Counted from the stretch's first letter, positions 1 through 9,027 are shown. The stretch: DNA of 64,000 bases from Pseudomonas putida (GCF_001636055.1 NZ_CP011789.1:1178001-1242000); one strand, 5' to 3'. Numbers and translations are program-made. Notes: generated by a model not told the origin, from the letters alone.

Positions 1-1
1 C

Positions 2-727
2 ATCGCCCGCGGTGTCGACTTCTGGCGCCAGCACGAAGCCGTGCTGGCCCGCGCCGAGCAGGAATACGGCGTCCCTGCCCAGTACATCGTCGCGATCATT
101 GGCGTGGAAACCTTCTTTGGCCGCAATACCGGCAGCTACCGGGTCATCGATGCCTTGTCGACGCTGGGCTTCGACTACCCGCCGCGCGCCGAATTCTTCC
201 GCAAGGAGCTGCGAGAGTTCCTCCTGCTGGCGCGCGAGGAGCAACTCGACCCACTCACGCTCAAGGGGTCCTATGCTGGCGCTATGGGCCTGCCGCAGTT
301 CATGCCGAGCAGTTTTCGCAATTACGCCGTGGATTTCGACGGCGACGGCCACATCAATATCTGGAACAACCCGGATGATGCCATCGGCAGTGTGGCCAGC
401 TATTTCAAGCGCCACGGCTGGGTCGCCGGGCAGCCCGTGGTCAGCCGGGCCCAGGTCAGCGGTGCGCGTGTCGACGAGGGCCTGACCACCGGCATCGAGC
501 CTGTGAAGACGGTCGGGGAGTTGCGAGCGCTGGGCTGGTCGAGTCATGATGCGCTGCGCGATGATCTGCCGGTCACGGCGTTCCGGCTCGAAGGCGACAA
601 CGGCCCCGAATACTGGATGGGCCTGAAGAACTTCTACGCGATCACGCGTTACAACCGCAGCGTGATGTATGCCATGGCGGTGCATCAGCTCTCGCAACAG
701 CTGGTCCAGGCACGGGGCGTCAAGTAA
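2..727 (+). CDS. mltB: Membrane-bound lytic murein transglycosylase B (5' end missing)
   Basis: The window opens inside this gene; the frame is open from base 2, so the signal peptide and lipobox lie outside. The visible 241 residues carry the MltB fold: GVETFFGRNTG holds the predicted catalytic Glu, followed by GAMGLPQFMPSSF and DFDGDGHINIW, all typical of family 3 lytic transglycosylases. By family knowledge it cleaves the MurNAc-GlcNAc bond of peptidoglycan to give 1,6-anhydro ends, anchored to the outer membrane from the periplasm. Its TAA stop overlaps the ATG of rlpA by one base, so the two are probably translationally coupled. Identification is firm; only the N-terminus is unknown. Confidence 0.95.
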   Translation: MARGVDFWRQHEAVLARAEQEYGVPAQYIVAIIGVETFFGRNTGSYRVIDALSTLGFDYPPRAEFFRKELREFLLLAREEQLDPLTLKGSYAGAMGLPQFMPSSFRNYAVDFDGDGHINIWNNPDDAIGSVASYFKRHGWVAGQPVVSRAQVSGARVDEGLTTGIEPVKTVGELRALGWSSHDALRDDLPVTAFRLEGDNGPEYWMGLKNFYAITRYNRSVMYAMAVHQLSQQLVQARGVK

Positions 728-1728
728 TGCGCGAATTGTTCAAAGTCAATACCTTCAAGTTGCTGACTTGCGCCGCCATCGGCGTATTGCTGGTCAGCTG
801 TTCTTCCAGCCGTCCGACCTCGCAGGGGGGCGGCAACACCGTTCGCTCGCAGCCGGGCCTGGACATCAACCGTGCTCACAAGGACGGTGCACCCTGGTGG
901 GACGTGGACGTCAACAAGATTCCCGACGCTACCCCGACCGTGCACACCGGCAACTACAAGGCCAACCCGTACACCGTGCTGGGCAAAACCTATTACCCGA
1001 TGCAGGACTCGCGCAACTACCGCGCCGAGGGCACGGCGTCGTGGTACGGCACCAAGTTCCACGGGCAGAACACCGCCAACGGTGAGCTTTACGACCTCTA
1101 CGGCATGAGCGCGGCGCACAAGACCCTGCCGCTGCCGGCCTATGTGCGGGTGACCAACCTGGCCAACGGCCGCAGTGTGATCCTGCGCGTCAACGACCGC
1201 GGGCCATTCTATTCGGACCGCATCATCGACTTGTCGTACGCCGCGGCGAAGAAGCTCGGTTACGCCGAAATCGGCACCGCCCATGTGCGCGTCGAAGGCA
1301 TCGACCCGCAGCAGTGGTGGGCGCAGAAGGGCCAGCAGCCGCCATTGATGCTCAAGGAGCCGCAGGTCGCCCAGGCGCAGCCGATCCCCGCCAGCACCGG
1401 GCGTGTCGAACAATGGACCCCGCCGCCGCAGCAGCACGCTGCTCCCGTGGTGCCGGTGCAGGTGGCCGGCAACAACGTACCGGGCAACAGCGGCGGCAGC
1501 TTCCTTCAGGTCGGCGCCTTCGCCAACCCGGACGCCGCCGAGCTGTTGCGTTCGAAGTTGAGCACCATGGTCAGTGCGCCGGTGTTCATCAGTTCCATCG
1601 TGCGCAACCAGCAAACGCTGCACCGGGTACGTTTGGGGCCGATCAGCAGCCAGGGTGAAATCCAGCAGGCGCAGGACAGCATTCGCCTGGCGAACCTGGG
1701 GCAGGCCAAGCTGGTCACAGCAGACTGA
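727..1728 (+). CDS. rlpA: Endolytic peptidoglycan transglycosylase RlpA (septal lipoprotein)
   Basis: 333 residues. The N-terminus is a lipoprotein signal with lipobox LVSC and Cys25 as the lipidated residue. A double-psi beta-barrel domain lies around residues 95-190 (GTASWYGTKFHGQNTANGE, then VNDRGPFYSDRIIDLS, with the family's His and Asp), followed by a Pro/Gln-rich linker and a C-terminal SPOR domain (about 258-333) that binds glycan strands lacking stem peptides. In Pseudomonas RlpA is known to cleave denuded septal peptidoglycan. It starts on the last base of the mltB stop, and the pairing with mltB and dacA points to cell separation and rod shape. Confidence 0.96.
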   Translation: MRELFKVNTFKLLTCAAIGVLLVSCSSSRPTSQGGGNTVRSQPGLDINRAHKDGAPWWDVDVNKIPDATPTVHTGNYKANPYTVLGKTYYPMQDSRNYRAEGTASWYGTKFHGQNTANGELYDLYGMSAAHKTLPLPAYVRVTNLANGRSVILRVNDRGPFYSDRIIDLSYAAAKKLGYAEIGTAHVRVEGIDPQQWWAQKGQQPPLMLKEPQVAQAQPIPASTGRVEQWTPPPQQHAAPVVPVQVAGNNVPGNSGGSFLQVGAFANPDAAELLRSKLSTMVSAPVFISSIVRNQQTLHRVRLGPISSQGEIQQAQDSIRLANLGQAKLVTAD

Positions 1729-1929
1729 CGACGCAGTACCTTCCGGCGCGGGTTTGCCCGTGAGCAAGACGATGCCGACCTGTCGGTTTGTTCATGAATT
1801 GCCAGGTCCGGCCATGTACAATGGCGGTTTTGCCCCTTGGGGCATGGGCTGTCCGCCAGCCCCGAAGCAGACTGAAACGCCGTGGTATCCCCACGGAACA
1901 TCAGACCATTAGCGATTTACGAGAGACGG

Positions 1930-3090
1930 ATGAACATCACCAACCTTGCCAAACGACTTTGCCTGCCCGTACTGCTGCTGATCGTGCCCGCTGCCTTTGC
2001 AGCCGAGCAGATGATGCCAGCACCTCCGCAGTTGGCAGCCAAGTCCTATGTACTCATGGATGCGTCCAGCGGCAACGTGCTGGTCGAGAACAACGGTGAC
2101 GAGCGCCTGCCGCCAGCCAGCCTGACCAAGCTGATGACCGCCTACATCGCCACCCTCGACATCCGTCGTGGCCAGATCGGCGAGAACGACCCGGTGACCG
2201 TCAGCGAGAACGCCTGGCGTACCGGCGGTTCGCGCATGTTCATCAAGGTCGGCAGCCAGGTGACCGTCAGCGATCTGCTGCACGGCATCATCATCCAGTC
2301 GGGCAACGATGCCTCGGTAGCCCTTTCCGAGCACATCGCCGGCAGTGAAGACGCCTTCGCCGACATGATGAACAAGACTGCCGCCGACCTGGGCATGTCC
2401 AATTCGCACTTCATGAACCCGACCGGCCTGCCGAACCCCGAGCACTATTCCTCGGCCCACGACATGGCCCTGCTGGCGCGTGCGATCATCAACGAAGATC
2501 CGGCGCACTACGCGATCTACTCGCAGAAAGAGTTCTACTGGAATAACATCAAGCAGCCTAACCGCAACCTGCTGCTGTGGCGCGACAAGACCGTCGACGG
2601 TCTGAAGACCGGCCACACCGAGGAAGCCGGCTACTGCATGGTGGCCTCGGCCGTTCGCGATGGCCAGCGTCTGATCGCGGTGGTGTTCGGCACCAACAGC
2701 GAGCAGGCCCGTGCCGCCGAAACGCAGAAGCTGCTGACCTACGGTTTCCGCTTCTTCGAAACCCAGACCTTCTACCAGAAGGGTACCGAGCTGACTCAGG
2801 CGCCGGTCTGGAAGGGCGCCACCGCTCAAGTCAAGGCGGGTCTGGCCAACGACCTGACCATGACCATGCCTAAAGGCCAATTGAAACGCCTCCAGGCTTC
2901 GATGACCATGAACCCGCAGCTGACCGCTCCGATCGCCAAAGGTGACGTGATCGGTAAAGTGGAAGTCAAACTGGACGAGAAAGTGGTGCACAGCGCCGAC
3001 CTGATCGCCCTGGATGGCGTCGAGGAAGGTGGTTTCTTCCGCCGTATGTGGGATAGCATCCGCCTGTTCTTCTACGGTTTGTTCAACTGA
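1930..3090 (+). CDS. dacA: D-alanyl-D-alanine carboxypeptidase (PBP5/6 type)
   Basis: 386 residues from the ATG at 1930, chosen because it directly starts a signal peptide (MNITNLAKRLCLPVLLL, cleavage near AFA-AEQ); a start 48 bases upstream would only add a non-signal extension. The penicillin-binding motifs are in order: SLTK (active-site Ser), SGN and KTG (KTGHTEEAGYC). A PBP5 C-terminal beta domain follows, ending in an amphipathic anchor (FFRRMWDSIRLFFYGLFN). It trims the terminal D-Ala from pentapeptides in the periplasm. A hairpin terminator follows the stop. The 200 bases upstream contain a degraded REP-like stretch near 1740 and no gene. Confidence 0.96.
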   Translation: MNITNLAKRLCLPVLLLIVPAAFAAEQMMPAPPQLAAKSYVLMDASSGNVLVENNGDERLPPASLTKLMTAYIATLDIRRGQIGENDPVTVSENAWRTGGSRMFIKVGSQVTVSDLLHGIIIQSGNDASVALSEHIAGSEDAFADMMNKTAADLGMSNSHFMNPTGLPNPEHYSSAHDMALLARAIINEDPAHYAIYSQKEFYWNNIKQPNRNLLLWRDKTVDGLKTGHTEEAGYCMVASAVRDGQRLIAVVFGTNSEQARAAETQKLLTYGFRFFETQTFYQKGTELTQAPVWKGATAQVKAGLANDLTMTMPKGQLKRLQASMTMNPQLTAPIAKGDVIGKVEVKLDEKVVHSADLIALDGVEEGGFFRRMWDSIRLFFYGLFN

Positions 3091-3104
3091 TACGTGACCG
3101 GCCA

Positions 3105-3135
3105 TGCCCCCGCGCAACCGCTCGGGGGCATTGTT
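3105..3135 (+). terminator. Rho-independent terminator after dacA
   Basis: Perfect 8-bp inverted repeat TGCCCCCG (3105-3112) and CGGGGGCA (3123-3130), 10-base loop, followed by TTGTTGTTG. It sits between the dacA stop and the start chosen for ybeD, which argues against the longer ybeD reading frame that would run through it. Confidence 0.7.
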
Positions 3136-3165
3136 GTTGCCACGCCTTACGAGGGCGTACGCGCC

Positions 3166-3441
3166 ATGAGCGAAGCTGACGTCAAGTCGCACAAAATCGA
3201 ATTCCCCTGCGCCGATTACCCGATCAAGGTCATCGGCGATACCGTTGTCGGCTTCAAGGACATGGTCATCGAGGTCCTGAGCAAGCACGCCAAGGTCGAC
3301 CTGTCCACCCTGGCCGAGCGCCAGAGCAAGGAAGGCAAATACACTACGGTACAGCTGCACATCGTCGCCGAGAGCGAGAACCAGCTGCACGACATCAACA
3401 GTGCCCTGCGTGCCACCGGCATCGTGAAAATGGTACTGTGA
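3166..3441 (+). CDS. ybeD: YbeD/DUF493 family protein
   Basis: 91 residues from ATG 3166, which begins [20 protein letters not shown], the usual DUF493 N-terminus. A longer in-frame start at 3094 would translate the dacA terminator and is rejected. The family is a small ferredoxin-like alpha/beta fold of about 90 residues, almost always found just upstream of lipB; its role is unproven, with regulatory or ligand-binding functions suggested. The TGA stop shares its last base with the lipB ATG, so co-translation with lipB is likely. Confidence 0.9.
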   Translation: MSEADVKSHKIEFPCADYPIKVIGDTVVGFKDMVIEVLSKHAKVDLSTLAERQSKEGKYTTVQLHIVAESENQLHDINSALRATGIVKMVL

Positions 3442-4088
3442 TGCCCGCGTCCCTCGGTTTTCGCGATCTTGGCCTGCAGCCCTATGAACCGGTGCTGGAA
3501 GCCATGCGTCGCTTTACCGAGCAGCGCGGCCCGGACAGCCAGGACGAAGTCTGGCTGGTCGAGCATCCCGCGGTCTTCACCCAGGGCCAGGCCGGCAAGG
3601 CCGAGCATCTGCTGATACCGGGCGATATCCCGGTGGTGCAGACCGACCGCGGCGGTCAGGTCACCTACCACGGCCCCGGCCAGTTGGTCGCCTACCTGCT
3701 GCTGGACGTGCGTCGCCTGGGTTTTGGCGTGCGCGAGCTGGTCAGCCGCATCGAGAGTACGCTCATCGAACTGCTCGCCAGCTACGGCGTGCAGGCGCTG
3801 GCCAAGCCCGACGCCCCTGGCGTCTATGTCGATGGCGCGAAGATCGCGTCACTTGGCCTTCGAATCCGCAACGGCCGTTCGTTCCACGGCCTTGCCCTGA
3901 ACGTGGACATGGACCTTGCGCCATTCCGCCGAATCAACCCCTGCGGGTATGCGGGGCTGGCCATGACCCAGCTGCGCGACCTGGCAGGCCCGATCGAACT
4001 TGACGAGGTCAGGACAAGGCTGCGTGGACAGCTGGTCAGGCACCTCGACTATGCTGAGCAGACGACCCTCACGGGCGGAATCGACTGA
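3441..4088 (+). CDS. lipB: Octanoyl-[ACP]:protein N-octanoyltransferase
   Basis: 215 residues from ATG 3441 (a GTG one codon earlier is possible but less likely). The core [20 protein letters not shown], the [12 protein letters not shown] segment with the catalytic Lys, and NPCGYAGL with the catalytic Cys are all present. LipB transfers octanoate from acyl carrier protein to lipoyl domains in the cytoplasm, the first step of endogenous lipoate synthesis. lipA follows two bases after the stop, completing the pathway in one operon. Confidence 0.97.
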   Translation: MPASLGFRDLGLQPYEPVLEAMRRFTEQRGPDSQDEVWLVEHPAVFTQGQAGKAEHLLIPGDIPVVQTDRGGQVTYHGPGQLVAYLLLDVRRLGFGVRELVSRIESTLIELLASYGVQALAKPDAPGVYVDGAKIASLGLRIRNGRSFHGLALNVDMDLAPFRRINPCGYAGLAMTQLRDLAGPIELDEVRTRLRGQLVRHLDYAEQTTLTGGID

Positions 4089-4090
4089 TT

Positions 4091-5107
4091 ATGACAACTG
4101 TGCAAGAAGCCGTGCCGAACCTGATCGCGACGCAAGACGTCACCCCACGCCCTGCCCCCAAGAAAGTGGAAGCCGGGGTCAAGCTGCGTGGCGCCGATAA
4201 GGTCGCGCGCATCCCGGTGAAAATCATCCCCACCGACGAACTGCCGAAGAAACCCGACTGGATCCGCGTGCGCATCCCGGTTTCGCCGGAAGTCGACCGC
4301 ATCAAGCAACTGCTGCGCAAGCACAAGCTGCACAGCGTCTGCGAAGAGGCATCCTGCCCTAACCTGGGCGAGTGCTTCTCCGGTGGCACCGCGACTTTCA
4401 TGATCATGGGTGATATCTGCACCCGTCGCTGCCCGTTCTGCGACGTTGGCCACGGTCGTCCCAAGCCGCTGGACCTCGATGAGCCGAAGAACCTGGCGGT
4501 CGCCATTGCCGATTTGCGCCTGAAGTACGTGGTGATCACCTCGGTAGACCGCGACGACCTGCGTGATGGTGGTGCCCAGCACTTTGCCGATTGCATCCGC
4601 GAAATCCGCGCCCTGTCCCCAGGCGTGCAGTTGGAAACCCTGGTACCGGACTACCGCGGGCGTATGGACGTAGCGCTGGAAATCACCGCGCAAACGCCGC
4701 CTGATGTGTTCAACCACAACCTCGAGACCGTGCCGCGTCTGTACAAGGCCGCGCGTCCTGGGTCGGACTACGACTGGTCGCTGGACTTGCTGCAGAAGTT
4801 CAAACAACTGGTGCCGCACGTCCCCACCAAGTCGGGCCTGATGCTCGGCCTGGGCGAGACCGACGAGGAGGTCATCGAGGTGATGCACCGCATGCGCGAG
4901 CATGACATCGACATGCTGACCCTCGGCCAGTACCTGCAGCCGTCGCGCAGCCACTTGCCGGTGCAGCGTTTCGTGCACCCCGACACCTTCGCCTGGTTCG
5001 CCGAGGAAGGCTACAAGATGGGCTTCAAGAACGTGGCCTCCGGCCCGCTGGTGCGCTCGTCCTACCACGCCGACCAGCAGGCTCACGAAGCCAAGATCAA
5101 GCTCTGA
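4091..5107 (+). CDS. lipA: Lipoyl synthase (radical SAM)
   Basis: 338 residues. The auxiliary cluster motif [12 protein letters not shown] (C-x4-C-x5-C) precedes the radical-SAM motif CTRRCPFC (C-x3-C-x2-C), and the conserved RSSYHA motif lies at the C-terminus, so both 4Fe-4S sites are intact. It inserts two sulfurs into octanoyl groups to make lipoate for pyruvate and 2-oxoglutarate dehydrogenases and the glycine cleavage system. It is the last gene of ybeD-lipB-lipA and is followed by a strong terminator. Confidence 0.98.
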   Translation: MTTVQEAVPNLIATQDVTPRPAPKKVEAGVKLRGADKVARIPVKIIPTDELPKKPDWIRVRIPVSPEVDRIKQLLRKHKLHSVCEEASCPNLGECFSGGTATFMIMGDICTRRCPFCDVGHGRPKPLDLDEPKNLAVAIADLRLKYVVITSVDRDDLRDGGAQHFADCIREIRALSPGVQLETLVPDYRGRMDVALEITAQTPPDVFNHNLETVPRLYKAARPGSDYDWSLDLLQKFKQLVPHVPTKSGLMLGLGETDEEVIEVMHRMREHDIDMLTLGQYLQPSRSHLPVQRFVHPDTFAWFAEEGYKMGFKNVASGPLVRSSYHADQQAHEAKIKL

Positions 5108-5124
5108 TCAGGGCTGAGCTGAAC

Positions 5125-5166
5125 ATGCCGATGCACGCTGAAAGGCGGCATCGGCATTTTTGTTTT
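5125..5166 (+). terminator. Rho-independent terminator after lipA
   Basis: Perfect 10-bp stem ATGCCGATGC (5125-5134) and GCATCGGCAT (5148-5157), then TTTTTGTTTT. It is placed 18 bases after the lipA stop and ends the lip operon. Confidence 0.85.
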
Positions 5167-5243
5167 CCGGGGCAGCGCTGCCTATGTGCGTCCTTCATTA
5201 GCCCCGTTAGAGTGGCCAGCCCTCATATGCAAGGAATCGCACG

Positions 5244-6182
5244 ATGAACTGTCTTGAAACCCCGGTCTTCAGCCTGCCCAGGGCATTGCCCGGCAACGCC
5301 TGCTTCGCAATTGTCGCACCAGCGGGGCCTGCACGGCTGGATGTGGGCAAGGCGCGTCAATGGTTCGAGCAGCGCGGCTTGCGTTGCCGCATCTACCCGG
5401 GCGCGCTACAGGCCGACGGCTACCTGGCAGGCAGTGACGAGCAACGCGTGCGTGACCTGCACGACGCCTTCGCTGACCCTCGGATCGACGCGATCCTGTG
5501 CATGCGAGGTGGCTATGGCAGCATGCGGCTGCTTGAACGGCTGGATTTCGAGCTGATTCGTCGCCACCCCAAACCCTTGATCGGCTACAGCGACATCACC
5601 GCCCTGCACACGGCAATCCAGCGCCATGCCGGGTTGCTCACCTTCCATGGCGGGATGCTCAATGCCGACCTGCTCGGTGCCAAGCTCGAGCCGACCGTCA
5701 GTTCGTTGTTCCAGCAATTGCAGGGGCAGCTCGGGCGAGGCGATGCCATCGAGCACCCGGCGGCGTTTGGCCTGACGACCGTGGTCCGTGGTGTCGCCAG
5801 CGGGCGATTGGTGGGTGGCAACCTGTCGATGCTTGGGGCGACTCAAGGCACCTTGGCGCAGATCGATACCCACGGCAGCATCCTGTTCATCGAGGACGTC
5901 AACGAGCCCTTGTACCGGGTGGACCGCCTGCTGACCCAGTTGCGTCTGGCTGGCGCGCTGGAGGGGGTCAAGGGTGTGCTGGTGGGAGACTTTGCGGGGA
6001 TCACGGTGACGGCGTTGGAGCCATTGCTCAGAGACGTATTCGGGCCGCTTGAGGTGCCGGTGCTGGCAGGATGGCGCAGTGGACACTGTGATCCGAATGT
6101 CTGCCTGCCGCTGGGGGCGCAGGTGCGGCTGGACAGTGATGCACAGCAGCTTGTGCTGGAGCAGGCGCTGTTCACAGCCTGA
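5244..6182 (+). CDS. ldcA: Muramoyltetrapeptide LD-carboxypeptidase (S66 family)
   Basis: 312 residues. MRGGYGSMRLLERLDF and GYSDITALHTAI (nucleophilic Ser) followed by IEDVNEPLYRVDR (catalytic Glu) and SGHCDPN (catalytic His) give the Ser-Glu-His triad of peptidase family S66. LdcA removes the last D-Ala from tetrapeptides in the cytoplasm during murein recycling. The S66 family also includes microcin C resistance MccF proteins, but length and context (wall genes on both sides) favour LdcA. Convergent with the next gene, separated by a shared hairpin. Confidence 0.9.
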   Translation: MNCLETPVFSLPRALPGNACFAIVAPAGPARLDVGKARQWFEQRGLRCRIYPGALQADGYLAGSDEQRVRDLHDAFADPRIDAILCMRGGYGSMRLLERLDFELIRRHPKPLIGYSDITALHTAIQRHAGLLTFHGGMLNADLLGAKLEPTVSSLFQQLQGQLGRGDAIEHPAAFGLTTVVRGVASGRLVGGNLSMLGATQGTLAQIDTHGSILFIEDVNEPLYRVDRLLTQLRLAGALEGVKGVLVGDFAGITVTALEPLLRDVFGPLEVPVLAGWRSGHCDPNVCLPLGAQVRLDSDAQQLVLEQALFTA

Positions 6183-6189
6183 AGCTATA

Positions 6190-6209
6190 GGGGCTGCACA
6201 AGCAGCCCC
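6190..6209. terminator. Hairpin between convergent genes (probable bidirectional terminator)
   Basis: Perfect 8-bp stem GGGGCTGC/GCAGCCCC with an ACAA loop. It lies between the ldcA stop and the stop of the opposing transglycosylase. The flanking A/T runs are weak, so termination strength is uncertain. Confidence 0.55.
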
Positions 6210-6217
6210 AATATTCT

Positions 6218-7531
6218 CTATCGCCGCAGGCTATCGAGCAGCTTGTGCGTCGGATACCCATCAGCCGGCCAGCCTTGGGCCTGCTGAGCATTGCGAATGG
6301 CTTTGCGGGTGTTGGCACCGATGATGCCATCGGCGTTGCCGGCTTCGTGCCCGCTGGCATTGAGCAGGTTCTGCAGCTCCATGCGCTCGCTGCGGCTCAG
6401 TGGAAGGTCGTCCTTCGGCCACGAACCGGCAATGAAACCCCAGCCCGAGAAGCGATCACCCAGCAGGCTTACCGCCAGGGCGTAGGACGAGGAATTGTTG
6501 TACTTCAGGATTGCGCGGAAGTTGTCCAGCACCAGGAATGCCGGTCCGCGTGCGCCTGCTGGCAGCAATAGCGCTGCCGAGAGCTGGTTGCTGCCGCTGG
6601 GCAGTTGGGTGCCGGTCGGCAGTGTCACACCCAGGCTCAACCATTCGCTGACCGACTTGCGTTGGGCGCCGTCTGCCAGCCAGTAGTCGAAGCCTGCCGG
6701 CACCTGAACCTCGAAGCCCCAAGGCTGGCCACGCTTCCAGCCCGAGCTTTGCAGGTAGTGCGCGGTGGAGGCCAGGGCGTCTGCCGTGCTGTTCCAGATG
6801 TCGCGGCGGCCATCGCCGTCGAAGTCCACCGCGTGGGTGTTGTAGGTGGTAGGGATGAACTGGGTCTGCCCCATTGCACCGGCCCAAGAGCCGCGCATGG
6901 CCTCGGGCTGAATGTCGCCGTTCTGGAGGATCTGCAGCGCGGCGATCAACTGGTCCTGGGCGAAGGTGGGGCGGCGGCCCTCATAGGCCAGGGTGGCCAG
7001 CGAGCGGATCACCGACTTGTTGCCCTGGAACTGTCCGAAATTGCTCTCCATGCCCCATACGGCAACCAGTACCTGGCGGTCGACGCCATAACGTTGCTCG
7101 ATACGGCCGAGTAGCTCGGCGTGCTGTTCCAGCAGTTTCTTGCCGTTGCGCACGCGCAGGGGCGACAACGCACCGTCGAGATATTCCCAGACCGGGCGGG
7201 AGAACTCAGGCTGGCTGCGATCGGCCTTGATCACGTCCATGTCGGGCGTCACGCCAACGAATGCACGGTCGAAGGTGCTTGGGCTGATACCAGCTTGCAG
7301 CGCTTGTTGGCGGAAGCCCGCCTGCCATTGGGCGAAGGTCTGCAACGGTTGGATTTCGCTGCTGGCGTCAGTGGCGGTGCCGGGCAGGGTAACGTTCGGA
7401 GCGGGCTGGGCAGGGGCCAGCGGCAGGGCGTCGGCAGCGGTGGGTTTTTCCGCGCAGGCGACGAGCAGGATGAAGCTGGAGGCCGCGATCAGCTGGCGGG
7501 GGCGCCAGCGCTGGGAAAGACTGAAGGACAT
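6218..7531 (-). CDS. MltB-family lytic murein transglycosylase with peptidoglycan-binding domain
   Basis: 437 residues. Lipoprotein signal with lipobox LVAC (Cys26). The catalytic domain has GMESNFGQFQG (predicted catalytic Glu), GAMGQTQFIPTTY and DFDGDGRRDIW, paralogous to the mltB that opens this window. A C-terminal PG_binding_1-type domain covers the last 65 or so residues (RSERMELQNLLNAS through DGIIGANTRKAIRNAQQ). It is therefore a second outer-membrane lytic transglycosylase, distinct from MltB in having the extra wall-binding domain. It is transcribed toward ldcA. Confidence 0.9.
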   Translation of the reverse strand: MSFSLSQRWRPRQLIAASSFILLVACAEKPTAADALPLAPAQPAPNVTLPGTATDASSEIQPLQTFAQWQAGFRQQALQAGISPSTFDRAFVGVTPDMDVIKADRSQPEFSRPVWEYLDGALSPLRVRNGKKLLEQHAELLGRIEQRYGVDRQVLVAVWGMESNFGQFQGNKSVIRSLATLAYEGRRPTFAQDQLIAALQILQNGDIQPEAMRGSWAGAMGQTQFIPTTYNTHAVDFDGDGRRDIWNSTADALASTAHYLQSSGWKRGQPWGFEVQVPAGFDYWLADGAQRKSVSEWLSLGVTLPTGTQLPSGSNQLSAALLLPAGARGPAFLVLDNFRAILKYNNSSSYALAVSLLGDRFSGWGFIAGSWPKDDLPLSRSERMELQNLLNASGHEAGNADGIIGANTRKAIRNAQQAQGWPADGYPTHKLLDSLRR

Positions 7532-7585
7532 GCACAGATCCAGTTTTGCAGTTCAGGTGCCGACCATATCATGCCTGCGCCTTTT

Positions 7586-7750
7586 TCAGGCGGCCAGAAA
7601 GCAAGAAGCCTCCCAATCTCTCGATTGGAAGGCTTCGCGGCGGTAGCTGCCCTTGCCCTTTTCCGGTCGTTCCTGGCGGCCGCGGAACAGGGGTTGGGCG
7701 ATGATCGACTTGGCCTTGTTGGGGCCGTGTTTTTTCGGCTTCTTGCTCAT
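7586..7750 (-). CDS. arfA: Alternative ribosome-rescue factor ArfA (54 aa)
   Basis: Short gene read directly from the minus strand, ATG at 7750 to TGA at 7586. The product starts MSKKPKKHGPNKAKSIIAQP, contains PLFRGRQERPEKGKGSYRRE and WEAS, and ends CFLAA. LFR-x-R, KGKGSY and WEAS are the conserved ArfA core. ArfA enters stalled nonstop ribosomes and recruits RF2 to release the nascent chain when tmRNA is not available. A strong hairpin lies within codons 39-49 (separate entry), as in E. coli arfA, where such a structure causes truncated nonstop mRNA and ties ArfA supply to tmRNA activity. The 54-residue full product is shorter than the 72-residue E. coli precursor and ends in LAA, like an ssrA tag. 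Identification is by motif. Confidence 0.9.
   Translation of the reverse strand: MSKKPKKHGPNKAKSIIAQPLFRGRQERPEKGKGSYRREAFQSRDWEASCFLAA
7605..7636 (-). terminator. Hairpin inside arfA coding sequence (nonstop-mRNA signal)
   Basis: On the coding strand GAAGCCTTCCAATC, loop GAGA, GATTGGGAGGCTTC: a 14-bp stem with one G-U pair, followed by TTGCTTTC. It falls upstream of the arfA stop codon. By analogy with E. coli arfA, transcription termination or RNase III cleavage here would yield mRNA without a stop codon. That outcome is inferred; the structure itself is plain in the sequence. Confidence 0.8.
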
Positions 7751-7856
7751 GGCGGGCTTCCCAGGTTGGATGAACTTGGGGGCCGACTTTATGGCCTAGG
7801 CGAACGGGGAGCCAATTGATTGTGTGTATTGACGTTGAGTGACGACCCGTGACACC

Positions 7857-7944
7857 CCTGTGGGAGCGGGCTTGCCCGCGAATCAGGCAACGCGGTGAGT
7901 GGCACCGGCTGCGCCGGTGTTCGCGGGCAAGCCCGCTCCTACAG
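7857..7944. repeat. Inverted pair of REP elements
   Basis: TGTGGGAGCGGGCTTGCCCGCGAA at the left and TTCGCGGGCAAGCCCGCTCC at the right form convergent P. putida-type REPs around a GC-rich centre with its own small hairpin (CACCGGCTGCGCCGGTG). Located between the 3' end of holA and the 5' side of arfA, where it may act as a processing or termination structure. Confidence 0.85.
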
Positions 7945-7953
7945 TAGTCCCAA

Positions 7954-8991
7954 TTATTCCGAAGGCAGTGCCAGACGCTGCCCGGCCATCAACAGCGACA
8001 GCCGCGACAGCCCGGTCCACGGCGAACCCTCGGCCTGGCCTTTGATCTGTGCGTCGATGCGTTGGGCATCCTGCAGCAGTTGCGCCCAGCGTTGCGCTGA
8101 CAGGCGCTGCAGGGCCTTGCTGACCAGAGGGCGGCGTTTGTCCCACACGGGCGGGCGCGCCTGGCTGAAGGCCTTGTCCAGCGGTACACCCTGGCTGAAC
8201 TGCTGGGCCAGCCCAGCCAGCAGGCGCAGCTCGCGGGCCAGCGCCCATAGAATGACGGGCGGCTCGACCCCCTCGCCACGCAGCCCTTCGAGCATGCGCA
8301 GGGCATGTCCGGCCTCGCCGTTGAGGATGGCATCGACCAGGCCGAAGACATCGAAGCGGGCGCTGTCGGCGACGGCGGCCTGGACGGTCTCGACGGTGAT
8401 CTGGTTGCCCTCGGCGAGCAGCTTGAGTTTCTCGATCTCCTGGGCGGCCGCCAGCAGGTTGCCCTCGACCCGTGCGGCGATCAGGTCGACGGCATCGCGC
8501 TGTGCCGACAGCCCGGCCTGGGACAGGCGCTGGTTGATCCATTGCGGCAATTGCTGGGCGTCCACCGGCCAGATCTGGATGAACTGGCAGTGTTCGCCTT
8601 CGATGATGGCCTTGCCCCACTTGGTCTTCTGCGCGCTGCCGTCGAGCTTGGGCAGGCTGATCAGCAGCAGCGTGTCTTCGGCAGGGTTGGCGCAATACTC
8701 CATGAGCGCGGCAGCGCCCTTGTCGCCGGGTTTGCCCGACGGCAGGCGCAACTCCAGCAGACGACGTTGGGCGAACAAGGACAGGCTGGCACCGGCCAGC
8801 AGCAGGCTGCCCCAGTCGAAATTGGCATCGGCGCTGAACACCTGGCGTTCATCGAAGCCCTGCTGGCGCGCGGCGGCGCGAATGGCGTCGGCGGCTTCCT
8901 GACACAGCAGCGGATCGTCGCCACTGACCACATAGACCGGGGCCAGTGTGCCTTGCAGGTGCTTGTTGAGTTGGGCGGGAGAAAGCTTCAT
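7954..8991 (-). CDS. holA: DNA polymerase III subunit delta
   Basis: 345 residues, the usual length of HolA. The start MKLSPAQLNKHLQGTLAPVY, the segment VYVVSGDDPLLCQEA and the central EGNLLAAAQEIEKLKLL region are characteristic. Delta is part of the clamp loader and opens the beta sliding clamp. It follows lptE by 36 bases on the same strand, in the conserved leuS-lptE-holA operon. A REP pair lies just after its stop. Confidence 0.95.
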   Translation of the reverse strand: MKLSPAQLNKHLQGTLAPVYVVSGDDPLLCQEAADAIRAAARQQGFDERQVFSADANFDWGSLLLAGASLSLFAQRRLLELRLPSGKPGDKGAAALMEYCANPAEDTLLLISLPKLDGSAQKTKWGKAIIEGEHCQFIQIWPVDAQQLPQWINQRLSQAGLSAQRDAVDLIAARVEGNLLAAAQEIEKLKLLAEGNQITVETVQAAVADSARFDVFGLVDAILNGEAGHALRMLEGLRGEGVEPPVILWALARELRLLAGLAQQFSQGVPLDKAFSQARPPVWDKRRPLVSKALQRLSAQRWAQLLQDAQRIDAQIKGQAEGSPWTGLSRLSLLMAGQRLALPSE

Positions 8992-9027
8992 GGGATGGGC
9001 GGGGCACCAGCGGTGCCCCGTTCAGGT

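Noticed and set aside
1740..1766. REP-like sequence between rlpA and dacA
   Set aside because: Only a degraded core (GGCGCGGGTTTGCCCGTGAG) without a partner; too weak to list as an element.
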